DNA from: Pseudonocardia halophobica
Lineage (GTDB): Bacteria; Actinomycetota; Actinomycetes; Mycobacteriales; Pseudonocardiaceae
Assembly (NCBI RefSeq): GCF_027922425.1
Contig: NZ_BSFQ01000011.1
Span: 124,001 to 188,000, forward strand
Direction: 5' to 3'
DNA: 64,000 nucleotides
Below are positions 35,703 through 45,818 of the stretch, in pieces (within the stretch, counting starts at the first letter, position 1; each line of letters opens with the position of its first letter). The translations under genes and the position numbers were made by a program. The notes under the pieces were generated by a model that was not told the DNA's origin, ran no database searches, and saw nothing but the letters and a program-made list of their open reading frames with translations.

Positions 35703-37256
35703 GTGCAGACACCCACCTCGGACACACCCTTTCCCGACGCGATCGCGCAGACCGATCCCGGGCGCCCGGCGTACGTCATGGCCGACAGCGGTCGGACCGT
35801 GACCTACGGCGAGCTGGTCGACTCGTCCCGGGCGATCGCCGCCCTGCTCCGGTCGCGCGGGCTGCGGCACGGCGACTGTGTCGCGATCCTGATGGAGAAC
35901 ACCGCGGACTACCTGCCGGTGGCCTGGGCGGCGCAGGGGAGCGGCCTGCGGTACGTCGGGCTGCCGGTCCGGCTCGAGCCGGCGGAGGCGGCCTACATCC
36001 TCCGCGACTCCGGTGCCCGTGCGCTCGTCGTCAGCCCGGCGTACACCGGGCGGGCAGCGTCGGCGCTGCGCGAGGCGCCCGGGGTGGGGCTGCGGCTCAC
36101 CACGGGTGCCGCGGAGGAGGGGTTCGAGGAGCTGGCGTCGGCGGTCGCCGCCGCCCCGCCGGTCGTCCTCGAGGAACGGGAGGGCGTCGACCTGCTCTAC
36201 TCCTCGGGCACGACGGGGCGGCCGAAGGGTGTCGCCGCGGCCCTTCCGCTGGCCCCGCTGGGCACCCCTCCGGGTGTCGCCACCCTGCTGCACGACCGTT
36301 GGGGGCTCGACGAGAAGGCGGTCTACCTCTCGCCCGCCCCGCTCTACCACGCCGCGCCGCTGCGGTTCTGCATGACGGTGCACCGGTACGGCGGCACGGT
36401 CGTGATCATGGAGAAGTTCGACGCTGCGGCCGCGCTCGAGCTCGTGGAGCGGCACCGGGTGACCCACACCCAGATGGTGCCGACGATGCTGATCCGGATG
36501 CTCAAGCTGCCGCCGGAGGTCCGGGCGGCGCGCGACCTGTCGTCGCTGCAGGTCGTCGTGCACGCGGCGGCCCCGTGTCCGGCCGAGGTCAAGCGGGAAC
36601 TGATCGACTGGCTCGGGCCGATCGTGCACGAGTACTACTCGTCGACCGAGAACTACCTGTTCACCGCGATCGACTCCGAGGAGTGGCTCACGCACCCGGG
36701 CTCCGTCGGACGGGCGCTGGTCGGGCAACCGCACGTCCTCGACGACGACGGGACGGAACTGCCGCCCGGCGAGGTCGGCACGATCTGGTCCGAGGGCGGG
36801 CTGGAGTTCGAGTACCTCAACGACCCGGTCAAGACCGCGGGCTCGCGCAACGACCGGGGCTGGACCACGGTCGGCGACCTCGGCCACGTCGACCGGGACG
36901 GCTACCTCTTCCTCGCCGACCGCCGGTCCGACCTGGTGCTGTCCGGCGGCGTGAACATCTACCCGCAGGAGGCGGAGAACGTCCTGGTCGGCCACCCGGA
37001 CGTCGCCGACGCCGCCGTGTTCGGCATCCCGCACGACGAGATGGGGGAGGTCGTCCACGCCGTCGTCCAGGTGCAGCCGGGGCGGGTTCCCGGCCCGAAG
37101 CTCGCCGAGCAGCTGCTCGCCTGGTGCCGGCAGCACCTCTCGACGTACAAGTGTCCGCGTGCCCTCGACTTCGCCGACCGGCTCCCGCGCCAGGCCACGG
37201 GCAAGCTGTTCAAGCGCGAGCTGAAGGAGCGCTACGCCGCCCGTTCGGCAGGCTGA
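35703..37256 (+). CDS. Acyl-CoA ligase (FadD-like, ANL family)
   Basis: The 517-residue protein shows the AMP-binding loop LLYSSGTTGRPKGV, the motif EYYSSTENYLF, the ATP-ribose Asp region TVGDLGHVDRDGYL, the hinge GGVNIYPQEAEN and the C-terminal catalytic lysine segment PRQATGKLFKRELK. It resembles actinobacterial FadD4-type short or cyclic acid ligases. It follows the MHS symporter with GGAGG before its GTG start, so uptake and activation are cotranscribed. The substrate is unknown. Confidence 0.9.
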   Translation: MQTPTSDTPFPDAIAQTDPGRPAYVMADSGRTVTYGELVDSSRAIAALLRSRGLRHGDCVAILMENTADYLPVAWAAQGSGLRYVGLPVRLEPAEAAYILRDSGARALVVSPAYTGRAASALREAPGVGLRLTTGAAEEGFEELASAVAAAPPVVLEEREGVDLLYSSGTTGRPKGVAAALPLAPLGTPPGVATLLHDRWGLDEKAVYLSPAPLYHAAPLRFCMTVHRYGGTVVIMEKFDAAAALELVERHRVTHTQMVPTMLIRMLKLPPEVRAARDLSSLQVVVHAAAPCPAEVKRELIDWLGPIVHEYYSSTENYLFTAIDSEEWLTHPGSVGRALVGQPHVLDDDGTELPPGEVGTIWSEGGLEFEYLNDPVKTAGSRNDRGWTTVGDLGHVDRDGYLFLADRRSDLVLSGGVNIYPQEAENVLVGHPDVADAAVFGIPHDEMGEVVHAVVQVQPGRVPGPKLAEQLLAWCRQHLSTYKCPRALDFADRLPRQATGKLFKRELKERYAARSAG

Positions 37257-37258
37257 CC

Positions 37259-38131
37259 TCACTGCACGAGCGGCCGCAGGACGCGGTGCGCCCACTCGGC
37301 CAGGGTGGTGGGGGTGGTGGTGAGCGCCGTGCGGGGCGGGTCGGACCGGAGGCCCCGCGTCCCGGCCGTCATGCCGACGATCCCCTCGACCGCCCCCTCG
37401 CCGAGGCCGGCAGCGCGGAGGGCGGCGCGGACGTCGTCGTCGGAGAGGCGGTGGTAGGTGACGGGCCGGCCGAGGACCTCGGCGAGGACGGCCGCGACCT
37501 GCGCGTACGTGAGGTCCTCAGGCCCGTGCACGCCCTGGACGACCCGGCCCGACCAGTCCCGCGCGAGCAGGCGCGCCGCGGCGACCTCCCCGATGTCGCG
37601 CGGGTCCACCCACGCCATCGGCTCCTCCGGGTCGCGGGCGGCGGCGAGGACGCCCTGCCGCAGCCCGTCGACGTCGGCGAGGAGGTTCGTGCAGAAGTAG
37701 CCGCAGCGCAGGTGGGTCACCGCGGCACCGGTGGCGTCGAGCAGCTCCTCGATGCGCCCGAGCCCGTCGATGTGCCCGGCGCCGGACCGCAGCTCGGCGC
37801 CGCCACTGCTCAGGAACACGTTCCGGCCGACCTCGCGGGCTGCGGCCGCGAACACCTCGCCGAGCGCGGCGGACTCCTTCACCGGGTCGTCCGCGGTGTG
37901 CGGGGTGACGTCGAGCCAGAACGCGGCCTCCGCCCCCGCTGCGGCCTCCCGGACGAACGCGCGGTCGGTGAGGTCCCCCTGCCGGACGTCGGCGGCGGCG
38001 CGCACGACCGGGTCGAGCCGCGACGGGTCGCGGACCAGCAGGGTCGGCCGAGCCCCGGCCTGCAGCAGCAGGTGCACGACCCGGCTCCCGACACGACCGG
38101 TGGGGGCGGTGACGACGATCCGTTCGCTCAT
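37259..38131 (-). CDS. NmrA-like NAD(P)-binding reductase
   Basis: The 290-residue protein has an atypical SDR fold: IVVTAPTGRVGSRVVHLLLQ as the dinucleotide-binding region and no YxxxK catalytic pair, as expected for NmrA/QorB-type proteins. Substrate-side motifs include LRCGYFCTNLL and PMAWVDPRDIGEV. It could be a quinone or azo reductase or a redox sensor. It is convergent with the acyl-CoA ligase (2-nt gap) and has no clear ribosome site, so leaderless translation is possible. Confidence 0.82.
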   Translation of the reverse strand: MSERIVVTAPTGRVGSRVVHLLLQAGARPTLLVRDPSRLDPVVRAAADVRQGDLTDRAFVREAAAGAEAAFWLDVTPHTADDPVKESAALGEVFAAAAREVGRNVFLSSGGAELRSGAGHIDGLGRIEELLDATGAAVTHLRCGYFCTNLLADVDGLRQGVLAAARDPEEPMAWVDPRDIGEVAAARLLARDWSGRVVQGVHGPEDLTYAQVAAVLAEVLGRPVTYHRLSDDDVRAALRAAGLGEGAVEGIVGMTAGTRGLRSDPPRTALTTTPTTLAEWAHRVLRPLVQ

Positions 38132-38259
38132 GACCACTGGCTACGCCCCAACCCTGACAGGAGCGGTCAGGGACGGGCGCCGGATACGTCCGTTCGCCCG
38201 TTTCGTGTACGTAGTTCTCCCCGTCGCGCGGGACCCGTCGGGACGCGCACAGTTCCTCC

Positions 38260-38526
38260 ATGACGATCCGCCTGGTCACCGGGACGGCCGGGCTCGACGG
38301 AACCGCCCCGGACATCCCGCCGCACGACCGGTGCCGTTTCCGGGCCGCGGCCCACCACGCGCGCCGGCTCTACCCCGGCTGCGTCGGCGAGCTCCTCCAT
38401 CGCGAGCTGGTCGCCTACGCCGACTTCGGGCACCGCTTCGACCGCGAGGCGCTCGTACCGCGCCTCGCCGACGAGATCCTCGCCAGGCCGGTCCACCCGG
38501 TCGACGAGCATCAGCCGGGGGCGTAG
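38260..38526 (+). CDS. Small hypothetical protein (88 aa)
   Basis: The protein reads MTIRLVTGTAGLDGTAPDIP and continues with PHDRCRFRAAAHHARRLYPG and a Leu/Tyr-rich helix. The codon-position bias of the frame is strong, and it looks like a conserved actinobacterial small protein, though I cannot name a family. No ribosome site is visible (the leader is GTTCCTCC). Its last 16 nt overlap the convergent SRPBCC gene. Confidence 0.55.
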   Translation: MTIRLVTGTAGLDGTAPDIPPHDRCRFRAAAHHARRLYPGCVGELLHRELVAYADFGHRFDREALVPRLADEILARPVHPVDEHQPGA

Positions 38527-38978
38527 GCGCTCCAGTCCGGCATCTCGGTGCCGTGGAGGGAGGCCTCGAGCCGGTCGAGGTACCAGTTCCAGCCCGCCTC
38601 GACGTCCGCCGGGTCGAGCCCCGGGACCAGCCGCTGGCTGAAGACCAGCTCCGTGCCCCCGCCGGCGGGGGCGAGGTCGACCTCGATGAGCCACGCCTGC
38701 CCCTCGGGCCCGTCGGGGACCTCGACGGCGAGCCGGTGCGGCGCCGCGCACTCGTGGATCGTCACGGTGACCGGCTCGGCCACGGCCCCGCCCGCGTCGA
38801 CCTCGCCGGTCACGGTGAGCTCCACGGTGCCGCCGGCGCGGCCGGTGCCGGTGTAGGAGCCGAACCAGCGGGCCAGCCGGGCGGAGTCGGTGAGCGCCGC
38901 CCAGACCTCCTCGACCGGGTCGGGATACGTCCGGTGCAGGATCAGGGTGCGGCGGTCGCCGGGGTCAGGCAGTGCCAC
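38511..38978 (-). CDS. SRPBCC (AHSA1-like) domain protein
   Basis: The 155-residue protein is a START/Bet v1-like hydrophobic-pocket protein of the AHSA1 type: RTYPDPVEEVWAALTDSARLARWFG at the start and the C-terminal helix GWNWYLDRLEASL. Its ATG overlaps the end of the upstream ArsR gene. The ArsR-SRPBCC operon is a recurring pair in actinobacteria; the ligand is unknown, and stress-related lipid or small-molecule binding is the usual suggestion. Confidence 0.88.
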   Translation of the reverse strand: MALPDPGDRRTLILHRTYPDPVEEVWAALTDSARLARWFGSYTGTGRAGGTVELTVTGEVDAGGAVAEPVTVTIHECAAPHRLAVEVPDGPEGQAWLIEVDLAPAGGGTELVFSQRLVPGLDPADVEAGWNWYLDRLEASLHGTEMPDWSAYAPG

Positions 38979-39339
38979 GGTGCTCTCCCGTCGGGTCGGC
39001 GGCGCGCCGGGCGCGACGGCCGCGGTGGAGTTCGGTGTCGAGGGCGTCGAGCCGCGCGGCGGGCCCGACCGGCGGGGCGTCGTCGGTCAGGGGGCGGAAC
39101 CTGCCGAGCCAGTCGTCCAGCTCGGCGAGCCCCGCGCGGCGGAGGGTGTAGACGCGGTGCTGGCCCCGCACCGCGGACTCGACGAGCCCCGATTCCCGCA
39201 GGACCCGCAGATGCCGGCTCACCGCCGGGCGCGTGATCGGGAACCGGGCGGCGATGTCGCCCGCCGTGGCCGGGCCCTCGGCGAGGAGCTCGACGACCTG
39301 CCGGCGCAGGGGGTCGGCCAGCACCGCGAACGCGTCCAC
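38965..39339 (-). CDS. ArsR-family regulator
   Basis: The 124-residue protein has the ArsR winged helix (FAVLADPLRRQVVELLAEGP, ARFPITRPAVSRHLRVLRES, then the wing RGQHRVYTLR) and no metal-binding cysteine motif, so it is a non-metal ArsR as normally found with SRPBCC partners. The GTG at 39339 lies 7 nt after a TACATA-like -10 box and has no ribosome site, implying a leaderless mRNA. It overlaps the SRPBCC gene by 14 nt. Confidence 0.88.
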   Translation of the reverse strand: MDAFAVLADPLRRQVVELLAEGPATAGDIAARFPITRPAVSRHLRVLRESGLVESAVRGQHRVYTLRRAGLAELDDWLGRFRPLTDDAPPVGPAARLDALDTELHRGRRARRAADPTGEHRGTA

Positions 39340-39343
39340 GGGA

Positions 39344-39370
39344 GATATGTAACCGCAGACGTACTTAACC
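39344..39370 (-). promoter_or_regulatory. ArsR promoter with direct repeat
   Basis: Minus-strand GGTTAAGTAC and GGTTACATAT form an imperfect direct repeat (16-bp period) overlapping the TACATA -10 box, 5 nt before the GTG. Autorepression by ArsR at this AT-rich site is likely. Confidence 0.5.
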
Positions 39371-39455
39371 GGCAAGTGCACACATCGCGTCGCGGTTTCG
39401 GCCGTCGCCGGGCGGGGATGCCGACCGTGACCATCCCGGCGCCCAGGGAGGACCC

Positions 39456-39614
39456 GTGCCGAACCCCGACACCGACCCGCGCGACGACGAGGCGGCCGAG
39501 CCCGTCGACGCGCCGACCCGCGACGTCGACCCGGGCACCGCGCGCCCGACCGACGACGGCCGCGACGACCGCACCGACGCCGAGCGGGAGGCCACCGAGT
39601 TCGGCGGGGAGTGA
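39456..39614 (+). CDS. Small acidic disordered protein (52 aa)
   Basis: The ORF begins with GTG 4 nt after GGGAGGA and encodes MPNPDTDPRDDEAAEPVDAP and a further Asp/Arg/Glu/Thr-rich chain ending EATEFGGE. The composition is extremely hydrophilic and acidic, with no hydrophobic core, so it should be intrinsically disordered. The strong ribosome site and frame bias argue for translation. The function is unknown. It is monocistronic between divergent ArsR and convergent DUF1707 genes. Confidence 0.55.
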   Translation: MPNPDTDPRDDEAAEPVDAPTRDVDPGTARPTDDGRDDRTDAEREATEFGGE

Positions 39615-39654
39615 GGCCGGGCCGACGGCGGTCCGGAGTCGCGTCTGGGACGGA

Positions 39655-40476
39655 TCAGCGTGCCTCGTGCGGGTGGACCGCGACGATCGAGCCGTCCGGG
39701 CGGGCCTCCAGGTAGCCCGTCTCGCCGTACTCGTTCGACGCGTAGACGGCGATCCGCGGGCCGGTGCCCTCGTCGTCGATGATCAGGTAGCGGCTGGTCG
39801 GGTCGGGCACCTTCAGGCTCTCCGGTGCCCCGGCCACCAGCCCGAGCGCGGTCGCCGCGTCGATCGTCGCGAGGTCGACGACGGGCTGGTCGGCGTCCCG
39901 GGTGCCGGCCGGGCTGGGGCCGTCGAGGCCGCCGCGGTAGGTGTAGGACTGCGCGCGGCCCGGCGAGCCCTCGACCGGCACGGTCAGCACGGCGTAGTCC
40001 GGGTAGATCGTCGCATCGGCGACGACCGCGGTGCCCAGCCGGGAGCGGAGGTCGTCGACGAGGCGGCCGAAGCCCTCCGGGGTGTGCAGGCCGGCCGGGG
40101 TGACGACGACCGGGGCGACCTGGCGGCCCGCCGCGGCGGTCTCCCCGGCCGCGACCGTGGCCGGGGCGCTGGACCGGGCCGCGGCGTGCCCGACCCCGAA
40201 CCCGACCCCGAGCAGCGCCAGCGCGACCAGCACGCCGGCCCAGCGCGTCCCGCGGGAGCGCTGCGGCCGGTCCGGGGGCAGGAGCGCGATCGGGCGCTCG
40301 AGCTGCAGGTCCGCGACGAGCGCCTTCAGCTCGCCGAGGGTGGTGGCCCGCAGCGCGGTGGCCGTGCGCTCGCGGTGCTCGGCCCCGTCCATCTGCCCCT
40401 CCGCGTACGCGGCGTCGAGGGCGTTGCACAGCGCGTTCCGGTCCGCGTCGCGGGCCCGGGTGCGGAGGGAGGACAC
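39655..40476 (-). CDS. DUF1707-domain membrane protein
   Basis: The 273-residue protein has an N-terminal DUF1707 domain (RARDADRNALCNALDAAYAEGQ and DGAEHRERTATAL), one transmembrane helix (TRWAGVLVALALLGVGFGVG, about residues 76-95) and an extracellular domain of about 170 residues. That domain contains a LIIDDEGTGPRIAVYASNEY segment related to actinobacterial lipoprotein LpqN/TtfA-free unknowns; I do not recognise it firmly. The GTG at 40476 follows TACGAT by 7 nt without a ribosome site, so leaderless expression is likely. Confidence 0.8.
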   Translation of the reverse strand: MSSLRTRARDADRNALCNALDAAYAEGQMDGAEHRERTATALRATTLGELKALVADLQLERPIALLPPDRPQRSRGTRWAGVLVALALLGVGFGVGHAAARSSAPATVAAGETAAAGRQVAPVVVTPAGLHTPEGFGRLVDDLRSRLGTAVVADATIYPDYAVLTVPVEGSPGRAQSYTYRGGLDGPSPAGTRDADQPVVDLATIDAATALGLVAGAPESLKVPDPTSRYLIIDDEGTGPRIAVYASNEYGETGYLEARPDGSIVAVHPHEAR

Positions 40477-40577
40477 GGCCGAGATCGTAGGACCGGGGTC
40501 ACACCACACCGGACCGGGGCCGCCGGTCGGTGCTGGTCAGCGCCGGTCCGGCTCGGATCAGCCCGGGTCGGTGCCGA

Positions 40578-41375
40578 TCAGGGCAGCTCGTAGGGGTCCT
40601 GCGGGGCGGCGACGGGCCGGACCTCCAGCGCGGTGATCCGCGCGGTGTGCGTGCCGTCGCCCGCGGTGTAGGTGCCCGTGACCTGCTGCCAGGAGTTCCG
40701 CGCGGGCACCCGCTCCGCCGGGGCACCGGCCGTCTCGACGAGGTAGCTGCGGGCGTCGGCGGCGCAGCAGCTGATCACCATCCGGCTCAGGTACCAGCCG
40801 CCCTCCTCGCGCGGTGTCACGAAGCCGGTGAGCACGACGGTGTGGCCGGCCAGCGTCCGGCCGTCGTCCCAGGCGGCACGCTCGGCGTAGTCGTGCAGCT
40901 CGACCGCGACCGGGTCGGGCCCCGCCAGGGTCTCGGTGGCCACCGCCGCCGGGCGCGGGACCTCGGCACCGGCGCGGTCCGCGGCGAAGGCGCCCAGCGC
41001 GGGCGGCGGCACGAGCAGCACGAGGAACACGGGCAGCACCAGCAGCCAGCCGACGCCCGGGACCCGGGAGTGGTCGTGCCCCTCGGCCTGCTCGTCGGCG
41101 CGGAGCCGTTCGAGCGTCTCGCGGTCCGCGGCGAGCGGGCCGCGGGTGTGCACCCGTGCCCGGGCCAGCCGCGCGGCCCCCGCGGACTCCTCGGGGGCGG
41201 CACGCAGGCCGGCGACGACCCCCCACAGGCCGGCGGCCATCAGCAGCCCGCCCGCGATCGCGAGCAGCGGCCCGTGCCCGGGGCGGACGTAGTCGACGTG
41301 GTTGCCGAAGACGACCAGCTGCACCGCCACCGCGCCGAGCACGAACAGCAGGATCGGTGCGACGAGCCGGTTCAC
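40578..41375 (-). CDS. TIGR03943-family membrane protein (YcgQ-like)
   Basis: The 265-residue protein has two or three N-terminal transmembrane helices (LVAPILLFVLGAVAVQLVVF, LLAIAGGLLMAAGLWGVVAG, VGWLLVLPVFLVLLV). A C-terminal soluble domain has strands LAGHTVVLTGFVTP and the cysteine-containing MVISCCAADARSY. This matches the TIGR03943/YcgQ family that pairs with DUF318 permeases. The GTG start overlaps the permease stop (GTGA), so the two are translated together and probably form one membrane complex. The transported species is unknown. Confidence 0.85.
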   Translation of the reverse strand: MNRLVAPILLFVLGAVAVQLVVFGNHVDYVRPGHGPLLAIAGGLLMAAGLWGVVAGLRAAPEESAGAARLARARVHTRGPLAADRETLERLRADEQAEGHDHSRVPGVGWLLVLPVFLVLLVPPPALGAFAADRAGAEVPRPAAVATETLAGPDPVAVELHDYAERAAWDDGRTLAGHTVVLTGFVTPREEGGWYLSRMVISCCAADARSYLVETAGAPAERVPARNSWQQVTGTYTAGDGTHTARITALEVRPVAAPQDPYELP

Positions 41376-42388
41376 AGCAGGATCCCGCCGACGACCGCGC
41401 TCACCACGACCGCCACCACGAAGGTCGCGGGCGCGAAGTGCTGGGCGAACCGGCGGCCGAAGGTGCCCGCCTGCATCGCCACCAGCTTGAGGTCGACCAC
41501 CGGCCCGACGACGAGGAACGCGAGCTTCGCCGTCAGGGAGAACCCGGACAGCCCGGCGACCACGAAGGCGTCGGCCTCCGAGCACACGCACAGCACCACG
41601 GCGAGCAGGGCCAGCACCAGCAACGAGACGACGGGGACGCCGCCGATCCCCGCGGTCCAGGCCGGGTCGACGACGACGTTGAGGGTCGCGGCGGCCAGCG
41701 CGCCGACCGCGAGGTAGCCGCCGGCGTGCAGGAAGTCGTGCTGCAGGGTGGTGCGGAAGCGCTCACCGCGGGTGCCGCCCTCGCGGTGCGCGGGCCGCGG
41801 GGGACGCAGCCACTCCGGCCGGCCCAGCGCCGACCACAGCCACCCCATCACCAGCGCCACCGCGAGCGAGCCGACGGCCCGCGCCACCACCATCTCCGGG
41901 TTCTGCGGGAAGGCGACGGCCGTCGCCACCAGGACGATCGGGTTGATCGCCGGGGCCGAGAGCAGGAAGGCCAGGGCGGCCGGCGCGGCCACACCTCCGG
42001 CCATCATCCGCCCCGCCACCGGGACGGACGCGCACTCGCACCCGGGCAGCACGCCGCCGGCGATCCCGGCGACCGGCACCGCGGCGGCCGGCCGGCGGGG
42101 CAGCACGCGAGCGAGCGCGCCCTCCGGGACGAAGGCCGAGATCGCCGCCGACAGCATGACGCCCAGCACCAGGAACGGCACCGCCTGCAGCACGATCGCC
42201 ACGAACACCGTCGACCAGGTCTGCACGGCCTCGTTCGTGCCGAGGACGAGCTCGAAGGCGTACCGCCCGACCAGCGCCGCCGCCGTCACGCCGAGCAGGA
42301 CGATCGGCACCACCGGCAGGGGCGGCGGCTGCCGCACCCGGTCGCGGTGCCCGGCGGGGCGCCCGCCGTCGGCTCGGGTCTCCGTCAC
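41372..42388 (-). CDS. DUF318/YcgR-like permease
   Basis: The 338-residue protein has about eight transmembrane helices and the family motif LPGCECASVPVAGRM plus a second cysteine motif VLCVCSEADAFV in the symmetrical half. These Cys motifs are typical of the DUF318/UPF0718 permease group related to ArsP, which exports organoarsenicals or handles metals. The GTG at 42388 with AAGGGGA upstream is used. It is cotranslated with the TIGR03943 partner. No Zur-like palindrome was seen upstream. Confidence 0.88.
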   Translation of the reverse strand: MTETRADGGRPAGHRDRVRQPPPLPVVPIVLLGVTAAALVGRYAFELVLGTNEAVQTWSTVFVAIVLQAVPFLVLGVMLSAAISAFVPEGALARVLPRRPAAAVPVAGIAGGVLPGCECASVPVAGRMMAGGVAAPAALAFLLSAPAINPIVLVATAVAFPQNPEMVVARAVGSLAVALVMGWLWSALGRPEWLRPPRPAHREGGTRGERFRTTLQHDFLHAGGYLAVGALAAATLNVVVDPAWTAGIGGVPVVSLLVLALLAVVLCVCSEADAFVVAGLSGFSLTAKLAFLVVGPVVDLKLVAMQAGTFGRRFAQHFAPATFVVAVVVSAVVGGILL

Positions 42389-42456
42389 GCGTTCCCCTTC
42401 CGTGGGCCCTCTGCTTGTCGGGCCAAGGCGGGAGCCGTTACGGATCGAGGTTCACG

Positions 42457-43263
42457 TCACGGGATCCGCTCGAGCAGGTCGACCGCGACGGTCCCCTGCG
42501 GACGACCCGCGACCAGCAGCGTCCGTCCCCGCACCTCCACCACCGTCGAGGTGGTGCCGACGCGGGCCCGGTAGCGGCCGTCGGGCGGCAACGCCACGCC
42601 GTCGGGAACCGCCGGCCGGGCCCCGTCGGCCCGGGCGAGCACCCGGTGCGGGCGGCCGAGGACGTTCCGCGCCCCGAGGAGGTCCCCCGCCGCGACGAGC
42701 GCGCGGACGCGGGTGGACGAGCAGCCGGGCAGCAGCGGGACGCCGTGCGCGGTGAAGTCGTGCCGGGCACCGAGCCGGCGGAGCAGCCGGACGTCGCCGA
42801 CCCCGCGGTGCCCGAAGCGGAAGTTCTCCCCGACGACGACGTCGGTGGCGCGCAGGGCGCGGACCAGCACGTCCCGCACGAAGTCGACGGCCGGGGTGCG
42901 GGCGACCTCGCCGTCGAACGGCAGCACGAGGACGGCGTCGGCGCCGTGCGCGCGGGCCAGCTCGGCGCGCCGCTCCAGGGTGACGACCGTGGTGGTGTCG
43001 CGGGCCGGCCCCGCCACGGTCGCCGGGTGCGGGTCGAAGGTGGTGAGCACGACCGGGAGCCGGCGACGCCGGCCCAGCCCGACCGCCCGGTCGAGCAGCC
43101 GCGCGTGGCCGCGGTGCAGCCCGTCGAACACCCCGAGGGTGACCACGGACCGGCCCCACCACCAGGGGACCTCGTCGAGGCCGTGCCAGTACCCGCCGGA
43201 CCCGGCGCCGGACTCGGTCACGGGCACGGGTCCGGTCGGGGGTCGTTCGAGCGTGACCGTCAT
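42457..43263 (-). CDS. FAD synthetase-like (RibF adenylyltransferase half only)
   Basis: The 268-residue protein contains the FMN adenylyltransferase domain of RibF: VVTLGVFDGLHRGHARLLDR, LTTFDPHPATV, VVGENFRFGHRGVGD and SSTRVRALVAAGDLLGARN. The riboflavin-kinase domain should follow, but the PTAN-type kinase motif is absent and only about 65 diverged residues remain. It therefore probably makes FAD from FMN but cannot make FMN. It is the last gene of the phenol hydroxylase operon and would supply cofactor to the flavin-dependent oxygenase upstream. AGGGAG supports the ATG at 43263. Confidence 0.82.
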   Translation of the reverse strand: MTVTLERPPTGPVPVTESGAGSGGYWHGLDEVPWWWGRSVVTLGVFDGLHRGHARLLDRAVGLGRRRRLPVVLTTFDPHPATVAGPARDTTTVVTLERRAELARAHGADAVLVLPFDGEVARTPAVDFVRDVLVRALRATDVVVGENFRFGHRGVGDVRLLRRLGARHDFTAHGVPLLPGCSSTRVRALVAAGDLLGARNVLGRPHRVLARADGARPAVPDGVALPPDGRYRARVGTTSTVVEVRGRTLLVAGRPQGTVAVDLLERIP

Positions 43264-43340
43264 GGCGGTCTCCCTGTCGGACGGCGGTCCCGCCCGGCCC
43301 CGGGCACGCGGGGCCGGACGGACACCGGATCGGACGGACC

Positions 43341-44195
<855 letters not shown>

Positions 44196-45770
44196 TCAGC
44201 CCCGGTTCTTCAAGAAGGAGACGTCGTCGTTGCCGATGAGGTCGGGCACGGTCCAGCCGTCGAGGTCGTACTCGGCCAGGCACTGCTCGGCCAGGCCCTT
44301 CATGTGCGCGGTGGTGCCCTGGGCCTCGGCGGCGAAGAGCAGCTCGGCCTTCACGTTCTCGTGGTTGCCGGAGTAGTTGCGCTCGTAGAGCTCGTGGCGG
44401 CCGCCGAACTCCGAGCCGACCGCGTCCCACAGCGCCTTCATGACCTTGACCCGGTCGACGGCCTCGTAGCCGTTCGAGCCGCGGACGTACTTGTCCAGGT
44501 ACGGCCGGACCTCGGGGGTCTTGAAGTCGATGGAGTGGGAGTTGAGGTAGATCAGGCCGGACGCGACGTCGGACTCGATGATCTCCTTGATCCGCGGGTA
44601 GGCCTGGATCATCAGCATCCGGTAGGTCAGGCCGTAGTCGAGCTTGGGCAGCAGCGTCCCGCCCTGCCACTCGTCGGGGTTGCGGGCCATGGCGTCGGCG
44701 AGCGCGAAGAACGTGTTGCGCCAGCCCACCACCTCGCCGACGCGGGTCTGCACGCCGCGGAAGTCCTTGCTGCCGGTAATCTCCAGGGCCTTGAGCAGCA
44801 GGCCCGCGATGAAGTCGATCTTGGTGGCGAGCCGGATGCAGCCGTGGAAGGTGAAGCGCGGGATGAACCCGGAGACCGGGAAGAAGCCGTTGATCTTCTC
44901 GATGTCGCCGTAGAGGAAGACGTTCTCCCACGGCACCAGGACCTTGTCGAACACGAAGATCGTGTCGTTCTCGTCCATGCGGGAGGAGAGCGGGTAGTCG
45001 AACGGGCTGCCCATCACCGCGGCCTGCTGGGTGTAGGAGGTGCGGCAGATCAGCTTGATGCCCGGCGCGTCCATCGGCACCGTGCAGATGAGCGCGAACT
45101 CCTTCTTCTTGATCGGCAGCCCGTAGTGCGCGATGAAGTTGTAGTTCGTGATGGCCGAACCGGTGGCGACGACCTTCGCGCCGGACACGATCAGGCCGGC
45201 GTCGGTCTCCTTCTCCACCTTCATGAACACGTCGCCGACCTCGTCCGGCGGGAGGTTGCGGTCCACCGGCGGGTTGATGATCGCGTGGTTCCAGTACAGG
45301 ACCTTCTCCTGCGACTCCTGGTACCAGCGCCGCGCGTTGTCCTCGAACGGCGCGTAGAACTCGCTGTTCGCGCCCAGGGTGCCGAGGAAGCTGGCCTTGT
45401 AGTCGGGGGAGCGGCCCATCCAGCCGTAGGTCATCCGGGACCAGGTCTCGATGGCGCGGCGGTCGGCCAGCAGGTCGTCGACCGAGTGCGGGGAGCGGAA
45501 GAACGGGTGGGTGACGCCGCCGTTGCCGGTGTCGGTCGGCACCGTCAGCTTGTCGCGGGTGGCCGGGTCGTGCAGGGCGTCGTAGAGCCGCGCGGTCATC
45601 CGTACCGGGTTGCGGAAGGCGGGGTGGGTGGTCACGTCCTTCACGCGCTCGCCGTAGACCCACACCTCCCGGCCGTCCTGGATGGACGAGATGTACTCGT
45701 CACCGGTCATGGGAGCGGTCGCGGTGGGCGCCGCGGCGTCGAAGGCGGTGCGGTCCTGCTGGAGCGTCAT
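44196..45770 (-). CDS. Two-component phenol hydroxylase, oxygenase (HpaB/PheA1 type)
   Basis: The 524-residue protein belongs to the HpaB family of FADH2-using phenol monooxygenases, with an acyl-CoA-dehydrogenase-like fold. Visible family segments are [53 protein letters not shown] and [15 protein letters not shown]. With the adjacent flavin reductase and catechol 1,2-dioxygenase, the best reading is PheA1-type phenol 2-monooxygenase making catechol. p-Nitrophenol or 4-hydroxyphenylacetate hydroxylases are alternatives. It needs reduced FAD from the partner encoded 48 nt upstream. The ribosome site GAAGAAGGG precedes the ATG. Confidence 0.85.
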   Translation of the reverse strand: MTLQQDRTAFDAAAPTATAPMTGDEYISSIQDGREVWVYGERVKDVTTHPAFRNPVRMTARLYDALHDPATRDKLTVPTDTGNGGVTHPFFRSPHSVDDLLADRRAIETWSRMTYGWMGRSPDYKASFLGTLGANSEFYAPFEDNARRWYQESQEKVLYWNHAIINPPVDRNLPPDEVGDVFMKVEKETDAGLIVSGAKVVATGSAITNYNFIAHYGLPIKKKEFALICTVPMDAPGIKLICRTSYTQQAAVMGSPFDYPLSSRMDENDTIFVFDKVLVPWENVFLYGDIEKINGFFPVSGFIPRFTFHGCIRLATKIDFIAGLLLKALEITGSKDFRGVQTRVGEVVGWRNTFFALADAMARNPDEWQGGTLLPKLDYGLTYRMLMIQAYPRIKEIIESDVASGLIYLNSHSIDFKTPEVRPYLDKYVRGSNGYEAVDRVKVMKALWDAVGSEFGGRHELYERNYSGNHENVKAELLFAAEAQGTTAHMKGLAEQCLAEYDLDGWTVPDLIGNDDVSFLKNRG

Positions 45771-45818
45771 GGATATGGCCCTTCTTCTGCGGTGAACGAC
45801 GGGTCGTGACGGGCGGGA

